A stretch of 64,000 nt of DNA from Mesorhizobium sp. CA14 (GCF_020165195.1 NZ_JAIUHR010000003.1:186001-250000); one strand, 5' to 3'; counted from the stretch's first letter, positions 1 to 8,830 are shown. Notes: generated by a model from the sequence alone, not told the origin. A program made the numbers and translations.

Positions 1-1
1 T

Positions 2-853
2 CGGGTAAGCGTAAAGCGGGAACCGCATGGCGAGGCAAGCACGTTTATAGACGAGAGCGTCCAGGTTGGAGATTTCCTGGACGTGAGCGCGCCACGGGGC
101 AATTTCATTCTCGGGGACGAGGATCGCCCGATAGTGCTGCTGAGCGCCGGAGTGGGCGTTACGCCCATGATGTCGATGCTTCACGCATTGGCAGCCCGAG
201 CGTCGACGCAAGAAGTTTGGTGGTTCCATGGGGCCCATTGCGGTCGCGAGCATCCTTTCGCCGAAGAGGCCCGAAACCTGCTTGAGGCCTTGACGCGCAG
301 CCATTCCCACATACGCTACAGTTCGCCCGATCGCGAGGACAGGTTAGGTGTCGATTTCGACGCTATCGGACGCTTGGATGTGCGCGCACTCCAAGATCTG
401 GGTGTGCCGCCAGATGCCGACTTCTACATCTGCGGACCATCGGTGTTCATGAGTGGCATGACTGCCGGTCTTGCCACATGCGCCGTCGCCCCTGCAAGAA
501 TCCATACCGAAGTGTTTGGCCCAGGTCCTTCGACGACGCCCGGGATAGCCAGCGATCCATCGCGATCGCCGCATCCGCTGGTTGAAGCTCCCAACGCGGG
601 CCCCCGTGTTTCTTTTGCCCGGAGTGGCTTGAGCGTCCGCTGGGGATCACGGTTTCAGAGCTTACTTGAACTTGCCGAAGCCTGCGACGTGCCCACGCGA
701 TGGTCATGCCGAACTGGCGTCTGCCATACTTGCGAGACGGGACTCGTCACTGGGACCGTCACCTATAGCCCCGAGCCAATCGACGCGCCGGCGACGGCCA
801 ATGCGCTGATTTGCTGCTCGCAGCCCGATGGGGACGTCGTTCTCGACCTTTGA
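2..853 (+). CDS. Ferredoxin reductase-type flavoprotein with C-terminal 2Fe-2S domain (5' end outside window)
   Basis: The reading frame is open from base 2 and continues through a GTG at 83, so the gene begins left of the window. The first visible residues end in a SAPRGNFIL stretch, typical of the FAD-binding barrel of ferredoxin-NADP reductase-like enzymes. Next come an NAD-binding-type GVGVTPMMSML segment and a YICGPSVFMSGM segment. The C terminus is a plant-type 2Fe-2S ferredoxin domain with CRTGVCHTC followed by a distal CC, giving the C-x4-C-x2-C-xn-C ligand pattern. Known families with this order (phthalate-dioxygenase-reductase type, and MOSC-FNR-ferredoxin proteins) pass electrons from NAD(P)H to a partner oxygenase or other acceptor. 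The N-terminal domain is not visible, so the exact subfamily and partner cannot be assigned. Confidence 0.85.
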   Translation, partial: RVSVKREPHGEASTFIDESVQVGDFLDVSAPRGNFILGDEDRPIVLLSAGVGVTPMMSMLHALAARASTQEVWWFHGAHCGREHPFAEEARNLLEALTRSHSHIRYSSPDREDRLGVDFDAIGRLDVRALQDLGVPPDADFYICGPSVFMSGMTAGLATCAVAPARIHTEVFGPGPSTTPGIASDPSRSPHPLVEAPNAGPRVSFARSGLSVRWGSRFQSLLELAEACDVPTRWSCRTGVCHTCETGLVTGTVTYSPEPIDAPATANALICCSQPDGDVVLDL

Positions 854-919
854 TCTGCCCCGGGGAATTTCGACACCGGAGCTGTCGCTCGCAGGATTGG
901 AAATCTCCGCGCGTGGCCA

Positions 920-1577
920 CTACGTCGGCAGCGGGCCACCGGTCTGTTCCGCCACCATGAACTGCGCGTAGCAGTCGGGCCAGTTGTCGTCACGCTGGCC
1001 GCCAGTCCGCCTTTCATGCTCGACATGTGCCGAAGCCGCCCGCCGCAACGCAGCGGCAAGCTCCAAAAACTCGAGAATGTCGTGTCCTGCGCGTCCTCGC
1101 GACCAGGCAATCGGTGCGTGATCTCCTGCAACAGCCACCATTGCCATCGGGATCAGCGAATTTGGCAAAAGACGAATAGCTGCGCCCCTCTGGATCTCGG
1201 CCGCCGACAGGTGGCTGGCCTGGGCCGGCCCGATGATACACCTCGCTAGCGTCGACCCCACGCGCCACGAGTTCAGCGCGTGCCGCTTCGATGTCGGGGA
1301 CGACAAGGTAAATTACCTTCGCGGACCCAGGCTCGGCCGAAGTCAGGCCCTTGCCGAAGTGCACGCAGCACGCTGAGCCCGGAGGGGTGAATTGAACAAC
1401 GCGGAACGCATTGCCGACGACAAAGTCCGCATCGAGCCTCCAGCCCAGACGGCTATAGAAACTCGTGGAGCGATCGACGTCGGAGACACCGATGACGATG
1501 GCCTCCAGCTTCATCTCGATGGTGGCCCTTTTCGCAATTTCAGTCGCAGTTGCAACGCTCATTGCATCATTACTCAC
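920..1577 (-). pseudogene. Frameshifted VOC/glyoxalase-family gene, decayed paralogue of 15614-16291
   Basis: From a GTG at 1577, preceded by GAGGAG at good spacing, the frame reads a VOC protein closely matching the intact protein at 15614-16291 (shared words include MKLEAIVIGVSDVDRS, WRLDADFVVG, FRVVQFTPPGS and RAGPGQP). Near 1133 one base is missing in the codons for GNGW, so the frame ends in nonsense. The expected LQEIT-RLPGR continuation is in a second frame and the expected C terminus (AAALRRAASAHVEHERR...AEQTGGPLPT) is in a third, ending at 920. At least two frameshifts therefore inactivate it. VOC proteins are small metal-dependent or metal-free enzymes and binding proteins; this copy should make no full-length product. 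Confidence 0.85.
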
Positions 1578-2203
1578 GTCAATCTCCTCGGGTTGGGCCT
1601 TCGGACACTTTGGACGTGCGAAAACGAAGACCGGTCAACTGCATCAATCGAGCCATGGCGTCGCCGAATGCCATCCTCCGGCCGTCATACCCGCCTAGCC
1701 CGGCGGACTGAGCCCACGCCGGTTCGACACGCTGGTCGCGCTCCCATGCTTGCGCCGTGCCTGGAAGCGCACCGACGATTCCCACACGTGCAGTCGCGGC
1801 AACCAGCTGCCGCTCCTAGGGAGTCAGCAATCTCGTTCCTGCCACCTCAGGCTCTATCGTTACGCTCGCTTGAGACACCATCCGATCCCAATGGAGATAA
1901 ATCCATTGCACGTTGGTATAGGCAACCGCCGGCGACGCCGATTACAGTCGAATCTCGGCAGCTCCTGGCGAAGAGGCGCCTTGGACATTAGGGACTCCAA
2001 AAGGCCGGTACCCGCACCAATCTGGGCATTTGTCCGGCATCCCATTCCAAAGTATCGGCGATACCATCGAACAATGGTGAACGCGCAGAAACGTTGATAC
2101 TTCACACCCATCTGGACTTGCTCCAGTGAATCCATGGTTGGGTAAACATTGTAGTTACCGACATTGCTCGGTAACGCATATTAACAAAGGGAAGGAGTTT
2201 ATC
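1578..2203. other. Gene-poor stretch upstream of the small secreted protein
   Basis: I see no convincing gene here. A minus-strand frame at 1579-1785 (ending ARLMQLTGLRF...) has some coding flavour and could be a remnant, but I cannot name it. The recognisable element is the palindromic box at 2051-2069, listed separately. Confidence 0.5.
2051..2069 (+). promoter_or_regulatory. GTATCGGCGATAC palindromic box, copy 1
   Basis: AGTATCGGCGATACCATCG sits about 140 bases before the start codon at 2204. The core GTATC-GGC-GATAC is an inverted repeat. The flanks (ATTCCAA before it, GAACAATG after it) match copy 2 at 7691-7703 in the opposite orientation almost base for base. Its recurrence upstream of several gene starts in this window makes it a likely operator for a shared regulator; this is an inference. 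Confidence 0.6.
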
Positions 2204-2500
2204 ATGAATATCAGAGGTATGTGCTTGGGAGCGGCGTTTTCTCTTTCGGCGTCCAGCGGGATTGCTGCTGCGGGGGCTCTTGACGTCATTGACCCAATCA
2301 ACCAGCTGCAGCCCGTTCATACCGGTTCGATCAGGGAAACGGGACACACAAGTCCCGTCATGAGATCGCGGTTCAGGGCGGCGCTGGCCACTCTCCCGAA
2401 CACGAAGCGCGAGGCGATGATGAGGGAATGCCAGGACGCTGGAATGACGAAGCCCTATGCGGAGTTCTGCGCCGACTTGAATGCGCTTGCCGGCTCGTGA
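2204..2500 (+). CDS. Small exported protein of unknown function (98 aa)
   Basis: The start is ATG 2204, placed by AAGGAG a few bases upstream. The N terminus (MNIRGMCLGAAFSLSASS, then GIAAAGA) looks like a Sec signal peptide, so the mature protein of roughly 75 residues is probably periplasmic or secreted. The mature part has a short run of Arg/Met/Glu (TKREAMMRECQDAGM) and two cysteines, one in RECQDAG and one in EFCADL. I do not recognise the family. It stands alone, with the palindromic box upstream and a strong terminator at 2540-2568, so it forms a monocistronic unit that probably belongs to the island regulon. Confidence 0.7.
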   Translation: MNIRGMCLGAAFSLSASSGIAAAGALDVIDPINQLQPVHTGSIRETGHTSPVMRSRFRAALATLPNTKREAMMRECQDAGMTKPYAEFCADLNALAGS

Positions 2501-2539
2501 TCTTCCAAGCCGGGGCGCGATCCCTGTCCGAGCCGAACG

Positions 2540-2568
2540 ATGGCGGGCCGAGTGCCCGCCATTTGTTT
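2540..2568 (+). terminator. Rho-independent terminator after the small exported protein gene
   Basis: ATGGCGGGC (2540-2548) pairs perfectly with GCCCGCCAT (2554-2562) across the loop CGAGT, and TTGTTT follows. It lies 40 bases after the stop at 2500. Confidence 0.8.
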
Positions 2569-2730
2569 GCGTGGAGAGTTCCATCCAGTGACATTAGGAA
2601 TGGGACTGTTTACCTCTGCGCCAGCTGGGTAAACGGGGGCAACTGATCCGCGTGGCATTTGAACACTTCCCCATGCGGCAATCCTCCCATGTTGCCCCAT
2701 GTGAAGCGTGATCTGGCGCAGACAGTTTGG

Positions 2731-3399
2731 CTATTGAGCACCGCTGAGCCGCGCAGCCATGTTCACCAGGTCCGCGAGCGAGCGAGCTCTCATCTTACGC
2801 ATGGCCTGACCGCGGTGTGCTTTCACGGTTATTTCGCTGATGCCCAACTCAAACCCGACCTGCTTGTTCAACAGACCGGAGACGACCAGTGCCATAACCT
2901 CCTGTTCGCGACGGCTGAGCGACGCGTGCCGATCCCTGAGCTCGTGCAATTCCGAACCAAGAGCGAGTGAGGTCTTGCTCCATTCCAGCGCTGACCCAAC
3001 CGCCGCGAGGAGCTCTTCGTCACTAAATGGCTTTGTTAGAAATTCCACCGCACCGGCCTTCATTGCCTTAACGCTCATTGGCACGTCGGCATAGCCTGTG
3101 ACAAAGATGATCGGCATGTCGGTGCGACCGACAGACAAAAGCTTTTGCAAGTCAAGCCCGCTGAGATTGGGGAGATTGATGTCAAGAATCAAACAGTTTG
3201 GAACCAGCGCGGGGGGGCAGTTGAGAAATTGCTCCGCCGAGGCGAACGTCTCCGGCCGCCAGCCTGCGGAGCCGATCAGTGACTCAAGGGATTCACGTAC
3301 CGAGATGTCGTCGTCAACGACGAACACGACAGGCGTTCCTTGTGACATGGATGCCGACCTTGCCCCAACGCCCAGTTCAGTCGCCAAATTCGGATGCAT
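2731..3399 (-). CDS. FixJ/NodW-type response regulator (receiver plus LuxR HTH)
   Basis: The N-terminal receiver has the acidic pair in FVVDDDISVRESL, the phospho-acceptor Asp in CLILDINLP (about residue 73 from the chosen start), a Thr in IFVTGYAD and Lys in FLTKPFSDEE. After a short linker comes a LuxR-type helix-turn-helix (LSRREQEVMALVVSGLLNKQ...EITVKAHR). This layout matches the FixJ/NodW/StyR family, which activates transcription when phosphorylated by a PAS kinase. I chose ATG 3399 because AGAAGGA precedes it; a TTG at 3444 overlapping the upstream stop, or ATG 3348, are alternatives. It is the last gene of a minus-strand operon (MEDS protein, kinase, single-domain receiver, this gene). 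It is the only intact DNA-binding response regulator in the window, so it is the best candidate to bind the palindromic boxes. Confidence 0.88.
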   Translation of the reverse strand: MHPNLATELGVGARSASMSQGTPVVFVVDDDISVRESLESLIGSAGWRPETFASAEQFLNCPPALVPNCLILDINLPNLSGLDLQKLLSVGRTDMPIIFVTGYADVPMSVKAMKAGAVEFLTKPFSDEELLAAVGSALEWSKTSLALGSELHELRDRHASLSRREQEVMALVVSGLLNKQVGFELGISEITVKAHRGQAMRKMRARSLADLVNMAARLSGAQ

Positions 3400-3440
3400 C
3401 GCAGAGTATCCTTCTCGCACATCGTTAACAACCACCGCGT

Positions 3441-3815
3441 TCAAGGTGCACGTAGTGCCGAGCTAAGCGCCACCTGAAGGGCTCGGTCACTGAAAGGCTT
3501 GAACAGACACTCAACCGCACCCTGCTCCATCAGACGCGGCCGGACCGTGCTATCCTTCCACGCTGTTATGTACACAATCGGGATTAGCTGTCCGCGACGC
3601 GCCAGCTCAAGTTGCAGTTCAGGCCCCGTCATTTCGGGCATCGCTAGGTCAAGAATCAGGCACCTGGTCTCATCAACGCTATCCGATATGAGAAACTCAT
3701 TTGCTGAAGAGAACGTCTTCACGCTGAAACCGAATTCCTTGAGCAAGTCTGGCAAAGATTCGCGCACGGACCGGTCATCGTCGACAACAGAAATTACTAC
3801 ATGCGCAGTCTTCAT
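3441..3815 (-). CDS. Single-domain receiver protein (CheY/FixJ-N-like)
   Basis: The protein is 124 residues, a bare receiver domain: acidic VVDDDRSVRES, phospho-acceptor Asp56 in CLILDLAMPE, a Thr in VYITAWKDS and Lys in CLFKPFSDRA. It has no output domain. Its ATG at 3815 overlaps the TGA of the kinase gene (ATGA), so the two are translationally coupled. Such stand-alone receivers usually act as phosphate relays, sinks or cofactors for the kinase. The same kinase-then-short-receiver order recurs at 12320-12694 and, broken, at 23326-23680. Confidence in the family is high; its exact role is inferred. Confidence 0.9.
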   Translation of the reverse strand: MKTAHVVISVVDDDRSVRESLPDLLKEFGFSVKTFSSANEFLISDSVDETRCLILDLAMPEMTGPELQLELARRGQLIPIVYITAWKDSTVRPRLMEQGAVECLFKPFSDRALQVALSSALRAP

Positions 3816-6800
3816 CTAACCCCCACTGATTTTTTATCATTATGGGCCACATCCATATCTTGCATCAGCAGGGCCTCGGAAAACTCGGGCACGGAAAAAG
3901 AAAACGTAACCCCTGGCCCATCATTTGCGGCTGACCACAGGCGCCCAGAGTGACTGTCGATAATGGATCGACTGATGGACAATCCTATTCCCATGCCGTC
4001 ACTCTTGGTGGTGTAGAAAGCTTCGAAGAGACGGTGGGAGCCGTCTGGACCGAATCCAGTGCCCGTGTCCTGTACCGACAGCCGCACATGACCGTTCACC
4101 TCCGGCTCGGTCCTGATCATGACCTGCCTGGGACGATCTTCGATCTCGCTCATGGCGTCGGCGGCGTTGCGCAACAAGTTCATGATCACCTGCTGGAGCT
4201 GGACTCGATCCCCCGCGACATGCGGTAGCCCTTCGGCCAGTTGGGATTGCAGAACCACGCGACTGTCACGAATGTCTCCTGACGACAGTGCCAGCACCTC
4301 GCGCACGGCCTCATTCAGATCCACAGCCTCTATTATCGGAGCCCTCTTGCTAAAAAGCGCGCGCAGCCGAGCGATTACATCCGCCGCCAGGTTGCCGTCG
4401 CGTATCGTACGACGCGCCGTCTCGAGCGCGCCGTCGATATTCGGCGGATTGGCGGCCAGCATGCGCAGGCACGTGCTAGCGTTAGTGACAATGCCGGATA
4501 GCGGCTGATTGACTTCGTGCGCGATTGAGGCCGTCAAGGTTCCAAGGCTTGAAACCTTCGATACGTGTGCAAGTTCAGTCCGGGCCTTCCCAAGCGCCTC
4601 CTCTGCGCGTCTGTACTCTGTCACGTCTTGAACCGCGGCGAGGCACTCCAGCCGATCGTCCTGGCGACGCACGACGCGGCCGAAGGTGCGCAGGAATTTA
4701 ACGCTGTGGTCCGGCATTCGTATTCGGATCTCATAGCCCAGATTACCCTCACCGGCGCGAACCCGTGCCATTTGCGTTGATAGCGATGGAATGTCGTCCG
4801 GATGGATTCGGTTGAGAATTTGGTTCATCGTCACTGGATGCGCAGGGTCAAACTCGAAAATGCGATAGAGCTCCTCGGAAAACGCGATTTCATCCGTATC
4901 CACACGCCATGAAAACGCTCCGGTCGAACTCAGACGCTGAGCTTCGGAAAGCAACGTTTCGGTCCGCCTGAGTGCGGCCTCGGTCAGCGAGCGCTCGATG
5001 GCGATGCTGGCTATCTGCGTGGCATGCGCAATAAGATCTTGCTGGTGTGGTGATGGCGACGAGGGCTTTCGCTGAATGATGCAGAAGGTGGCCAGCACTC
5101 GCCCTTCCTTGGAACAGACCGGGGTGCTCCAGACCGACCTATATCCGTGTCGCAGCACATGGGACCTGACTGGCGAGTTATACCAGCGAGGATCCCGCTC
5201 AATGTCCTCCGTGACGACCTGTACTTTCTCAACGGCCGCTATGCCGCATGGCAGCAAATTACCGCTCAGAGGCGTACCCGCGATCGGATCGCTGTAGGCT
5301 GAAGGCAGGGAAGGAGCCACGGCGTAGGCAATTGTCAGGCTATCCTGATCGAACATGTGAACATCACAGAAGCAGTCAGGGGCAGCCTCTTCGACGAATG
5401 TGCACAAGGCGCTTAGAACATCACGCAGTGAACTGCCCGACGCGATCATCTCGAGCAGTCGCTTTTCACCCGCCAGAAAGGCTTCTGCCTGTTTGCGACC
5501 ATCAATATCGTGGCTCACACCATACCAGCGCATCACTTTGCCGGCGTCGTCCCGGATCGGTATGCGACGCGCCATGTGCCAGCGATACGTACCGTCGGCC
5601 GCCTGCACTCGGTACTCTAGCTCGAGCGGTTCTCCGGTCGCGATACATTCGAGCCATTTGTTCTCTTCAGCTTCGACGTCCTCTGGATGGATTCTATTTC
5701 TCCAACCACCATTTGCGATGTCTTCGGAAGAAAGCCCGGTGAAATCGCGTCCTCGCTTGTTGCTGGAAATTTGTGAGCCATCGGCGCGGAAAGCTCCAAC
5801 CAGCGCCGGGATACCGTCGATCATCCTTTGAAGCTCGCGCTCAGCATCGATGACCTTCTCCTCAGCGCGCTTGCGTTCGTCGATGTCGGTATTGGCACCG
5901 TACCACTTGATAATGTTGCCGTATTCGTCTCTCGACGGGTTGGCGCGGATCAGAAACCAGCGATAGGTTCCGTCAGATCGACGCACTCGTGCTTCGGCTT
6001 CGCCTGGTACACCCGCGATCATCAACGCCTGCCATTTGGCGGTCAGTTCATCCAGGTCATCGGGATGCATTATGGCGGTCCAGCCCCAGCCCTGTGACTG
6101 CTCGGCAGACAGACCGGCGTAGTCAAGGTAATGCTGGCTGAAAAACTCGACATAGCCATCGGGGCGGGTCAACCAAGCGAAGGCCGGAATGGTGTCGACA
6201 ATCAGCTGGAGATCGTGCCGGCTCGTCGCAAGAGCTTCCTTGCTTTCTCGCAGGGCTTCTTCTGTCCGCCGGCGTTCTTCAATTTCCAGCATCAGAGTTC
6301 TATTCGCGGCGACGAGTTCGCTCGTTCGCTCTGTAACCCGCTGGTCGAGCTCTTTGGCGAGGCGGTTCTGATCTCTTGCCTGCCGTGCCCCCTGGAGCGC
6401 AATGCTCGCCTGGTTGGCAGCAACACTCAAAAGCAGTTGATCGGACTGGCTGGGAAAATCGGCCTTGGCTGAACCCACAACCAGGACTCCAGCTTCCCCC
6501 TCAAGCCCCAGTCGCGCCACCGCCAGAAAAACACCACCCACTCCGACATCCATTCTGGCGCTGGACGGCCAATTCGATTCCGTCTCTCCAAGCAGATGAT
6601 CGAGGGCTTTGCCTATCTCGCTCATCCCCAATGCACAGGCCTGGCCGACCCGAACGATTTCATTCGGGCATGCGCCATCTGTGTCGAACAGCCGTGCATA
6701 AACGAAATCAACGGGCAACATGGCGCTTAGCACGTCAAGCAATGTGCTTGCGATGTGAACAGGATCCTCGCCTACCCAGATCGCTGGGAGAGCTAGCAGG

Positions 6801-6871
6801 CTTACCAAGTCGTTCATCGAGCGCTTGAGCCGTTGATTTTCCTCCCAGGAGGTCTCCACCGGCGGCTCCAT
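3812..6871 (-). CDS. Hybrid GAF/PAS sensor histidine kinase, paralogue A
   Basis: From ATG 6871 the protein has about 1019 residues. In order I see: an N-terminal GAF-like region (about 20-165), a coiled coil (LDQRVTERTSEL...EIEERRRTEEALRESKE), PAS (about 215-340), PAS (345-465), GAF (470-640), PAS (645-765), a dimerisation helix with the phospho-His in ASIAHEVNQPL, and a C-terminal ATPase domain with N-box NLLRNAADAM and G-boxes DTGTGFG and GMGIGLSISRS. No transmembrane helix is evident, so it is probably cytosolic. The core resembles the NodV/FixL/StyS group. The start lies 1 base after the stop of the MEDS gene and the stop overlaps the next start, so the four genes 7529 to 2731 form one operon. 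The signal it senses cannot be told from sequence. A longer frame to 6952 exists but overlaps the upstream gene. Confidence 0.9.
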   Translation of the reverse strand: MEPPVETSWEENQRLKRSMNDLVSLLALPAIWVGEDPVHIASTLLDVLSAMLPVDFVYARLFDTDGACPNEIVRVGQACALGMSEIGKALDHLLGETESNWPSSARMDVGVGGVFLAVARLGLEGEAGVLVVGSAKADFPSQSDQLLLSVAANQASIALQGARQARDQNRLAKELDQRVTERTSELVAANRTLMLEIEERRRTEEALRESKEALATSRHDLQLIVDTIPAFAWLTRPDGYVEFFSQHYLDYAGLSAEQSQGWGWTAIMHPDDLDELTAKWQALMIAGVPGEAEARVRRSDGTYRWFLIRANPSRDEYGNIIKWYGANTDIDERKRAEEKVIDAERELQRMIDGIPALVGAFRADGSQISSNKRGRDFTGLSSEDIANGGWRNRIHPEDVEAEENKWLECIATGEPLELEYRVQAADGTYRWHMARRIPIRDDAGKVMRWYGVSHDIDGRKQAEAFLAGEKRLLEMIASGSSLRDVLSALCTFVEEAAPDCFCDVHMFDQDSLTIAYAVAPSLPSAYSDPIAGTPLSGNLLPCGIAAVEKVQVVTEDIERDPRWYNSPVRSHVLRHGYRSVWSTPVCSKEGRVLATFCIIQRKPSSPSPHQQDLIAHATQIASIAIERSLTEAALRRTETLLSEAQRLSSTGAFSWRVDTDEIAFSEELYRIFEFDPAHPVTMNQILNRIHPDDIPSLSTQMARVRAGEGNLGYEIRIRMPDHSVKFLRTFGRVVRRQDDRLECLAAVQDVTEYRRAEEALGKARTELAHVSKVSSLGTLTASIAHEVNQPLSGIVTNASTCLRMLAANPPNIDGALETARRTIRDGNLAADVIARLRALFSKRAPIIEAVDLNEAVREVLALSSGDIRDSRVVLQSQLAEGLPHVAGDRVQLQQVIMNLLRNAADAMSEIEDRPRQVMIRTEPEVNGHVRLSVQDTGTGFGPDGSHRLFEAFYTTKSDGMGIGLSISRSIIDSHSGRLWSAANDGPGVTFSFSVPEFSEALLMQDMDVAHNDKKSVGVR

Positions 6872-6872
6872 G

Positions 6873-7529
6873 CTAAAGGTCCATTTCTGGCTGAAGCAGC
6901 TGTCCGGCTCTGCGTTGGCGCAGTTCCTGAAGGAAATTTTCCGGCGGTACAAAGAATGGATTGTGCTGCAGTATGCCGCCTATGACGATCATGGGATGCG
7001 TCCGCATGATATCGACGACCGCGTCGCCGCCGAACTTCGCAAGATCGTACACACAGATGACCGCGTCCTCGTGACGCGACCATACCTCGTTCACCCGCGC
7101 TTCGAACTCTACCAGATCGTCAATGTGCGATCTGACCTCACAAGCCCAGTCCATATGGCAGACAATGCGGCTAAGTGGAAAATCGCCTCTGACGTTGCCG
7201 CTCGCCAGCTGTTCGAAGATCTCCAACATTCGATCCTGATCGAAACGACCGTCCCGAAGGTAGGCTTCGGTATTGGTGCGAAATTCAAGCTGGCCGCTTT
7301 GTTCCGCCGCCGTTGTATCAACGCCCGCCGCTGCCAGGCGATGCAAATGCTTGCAGCGCTCGCCCGGATTGACGACGTGGATGACTTTGTCACCGCGCTC
7401 GAAGCCATCCTTCATGAAGGGAAGCAACACCCGAGACGCCTCGTCGTCGCCGTTAAAGAATGCGCAGGCGTGCCGCATTTCGCCAAGTTCGGATCCCGCG
7501 AAGGGAATGGCTGGCGTCTTCTTATGCAT
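6873..7529 (-). CDS. MEDS-domain sensory protein
   Basis: About 218 residues from ATG 7529, chosen because GAGG precedes it; the frame extends upstream to 7586 without a better site. The sequence HACAFFNGDDEASRVLLPFMKDGFERGDKVIHVVNP, and the later THPMIVIGGILQHNPFFVPPENFL tail, match the MEDS domain (first described in DcmR of methylotrophs and in methanogens), a sensory domain found next to kinases and sigma-regulators. It lies at the head of the operon with the large kinase and two response regulators, so it probably feeds a signal into that phosphorelay. Copy 2 of the palindromic box sits about 170 bases upstream, in the orientation facing this gene. Confidence 0.82.
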   Translation of the reverse strand: MHKKTPAIPFAGSELGEMRHACAFFNGDDEASRVLLPFMKDGFERGDKVIHVVNPGERCKHLHRLAAAGVDTTAAEQSGQLEFRTNTEAYLRDGRFDQDRMLEIFEQLASGNVRGDFPLSRIVCHMDWACEVRSHIDDLVEFEARVNEVWSRHEDAVICVYDLAKFGGDAVVDIMRTHPMIVIGGILQHNPFFVPPENFLQELRQRRAGQLLQPEMDL

Positions 7530-7682
7530 GTTTGCCTCACGGGACGCAGCTCCGCCCCGTCCCACCATGCACGCGGCCAATACCAAGGTCCATTATGCGT
7601 TGGTGTCGGTTTGATGAGGGACATCGGGTTGCGACGGTGTCTCCAGCCGTAGCGGTCGGAACCCGCACCGGGGTACTCATTG

Positions 7683-7715
7683 TTCCATGGTGTCGCCGAT
7701 ACCTTGGAATAATGG
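7683..7715. promoter_or_regulatory. GTATCGGCGATAC-type palindromic box, copy 2, in a divergent intergenic region
   Basis: On the plus strand the core is TGTCGCCGATACC at 7691-7703, one mismatch from the perfect palindrome. The surrounding bases also pair (TTCCATGG before, CCTTGGAA after), making a nested inverted repeat. Read on the minus strand, ATTCCAAGGTATCGGCGA aligns with copy 1 at 2051. It lies between the divergent genes starting at 7529 (minus) and 7776 (plus) and could control both. Confidence 0.6.
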
Positions 7716-7775
7716 ATTTTGATTGTTCTTCCGCTCTTGTTGGCCCTGGGTCTCATGTTAGTGAAGGTTTTCGAA

Positions 7776-8369
7776 ATGCGCTCAGACATTGTTCCAGGGT
7801 CCAATTTCCCGGATTACGAGTTGCCGGATCACACGGCCGTACGGCGAAAGCTTTCCGATCTGCAGGGAGAAGACCCAATGGTGGTGGTTCTCGGCAGAGG
7901 CGGGTTTTGTCCTCGGGACCGTCGGCAGACCGAAGGGCTCGTACGGCTCTATGGTGAAATGGAAGTCGGATATTGCAGGCTCGTGACCATCACGACGGAC
8001 AATCTTCTGGAAACGAACGAGTATCGATTGGGGGCTGGCGCCCATTGGCCTTTTCTTTCCGACCCGCGGCGCATCATCCAAAAGGACCTTGATATCGCGG
8101 AGTACACGGACCCCCTGCACAATCCTATGATTCCTCACGTGGTCGTCTTGGAGCCTGGCCTGGTCGTCTACAAGATCTACAATGGCTACTGGTTCTTCGG
8201 TCGACCCACATTGGAAGAGCTCCGCCAGGACATGCGCGCGGTGACTATGAAATCTCGGATGGATTGGGATATTTCGAAACCCGAACTCAGGTCGGCGTGG
8301 CAAATGGGCCAAAGGGAGCTTTTCTATCCCTACCAGAAGCCAAGTTCGAAGATTGCGGCAGAGCATTGA
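7776..8369 (+). CDS. AhpC/TSA-like redoxin-domain protein
   Basis: ATG 7776 is preceded by GTGAAGG at 8 bases; an in-frame TTG at 7719 would add 19 hydrophobic residues but has no good ribosome site. The 197-residue product begins IVPGSNFPDYELPDHTAVRRKLSDLQGEDPMVVVLGRGGFCPRDRRQ, the entry to a thioredoxin/peroxiredoxin fold. The position of a peroxidatic Cys is filled by GGFCPRD, with a single cysteine of that region retained. The next segments (VTITTDN, WPFLSDPRR, DLDIAEYTD, PHVVVLEPGLVVYKIYNGYWF) follow the family order. It probably reduces peroxides or acts as a thiol oxidoreductase, but Cys-based activity is not proven. It is divergent from the MEDS operon across copy 2 of the palindromic box. 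Confidence 0.75.
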   Translation: MRSDIVPGSNFPDYELPDHTAVRRKLSDLQGEDPMVVVLGRGGFCPRDRRQTEGLVRLYGEMEVGYCRLVTITTDNLLETNEYRLGAGAHWPFLSDPRRIIQKDLDIAEYTDPLHNPMIPHVVVLEPGLVVYKIYNGYWFFGRPTLEELRQDMRAVTMKSRMDWDISKPELRSAWQMGQRELFYPYQKPSSKIAAEH

Positions 8370-8429
8370 ATTGCGTTGAAGGCGAGGCAGCACGCTTTGG
8401 CATGCGCTCGGTCGGCCGACGGTCCTCCG

Positions 8430-8830
8430 GCCTTCGCCGGGCAGCGGCTGGTACATGCGGGACGAATCCGCCACCCTATGGAGGTCGCGCCCACCCGCCT
8501 CGCGGTAGGAGATCGGAAATCCAACTACCGCTATGATGCGGTAGCTGATTGGCGGGCCCGGATCACGTTGCGCTCACGTCGGTGATGGCCCCGAGCAAAG
8601 GCCTCCGGCGCTTCCTGAGGCAGGTTGTGACCGATGCCGCCACTGATCAGCCGGTGCTCATATTTGCCCGAGAACATCCGCGCGTAGGCGCTGGCTTCCG
8701 GGTGCGGCGCACCGTTGGCGTGCCTTCGAGCGTGATTGTCGACGCGGCGATCACAGGCGCCTGCGCGAGCCGCTGTTCCAGCGCGTCGCATCGCGTTTCG
8801 CCGTTCGAAATGACCTGTTGCCAATTGGGT
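8430..8830 (-). pseudogene. Decayed duplicate of the 13.4-13.83 kb alpha/beta hydrolase region
   Basis: Two fragments lie in the same order as in the intact locus. Minus-strand 8439-8470 encodes SSRMYQPLP, as in the hydrolase remnant at 13127-13549. Minus-strand 8560-8830 encodes GETRCDALEQRLAQAPVI, then in another frame HPEASAYARMFSGKYEHRL and ISGGIGHNLPQEAPEAF, matching the C terminus of the protein at 13546-14604. Nucleotide identity over the second part is obvious by eye. Frameshifts and loss of the 5' portion rule out a working enzyme. Confidence 0.8.
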
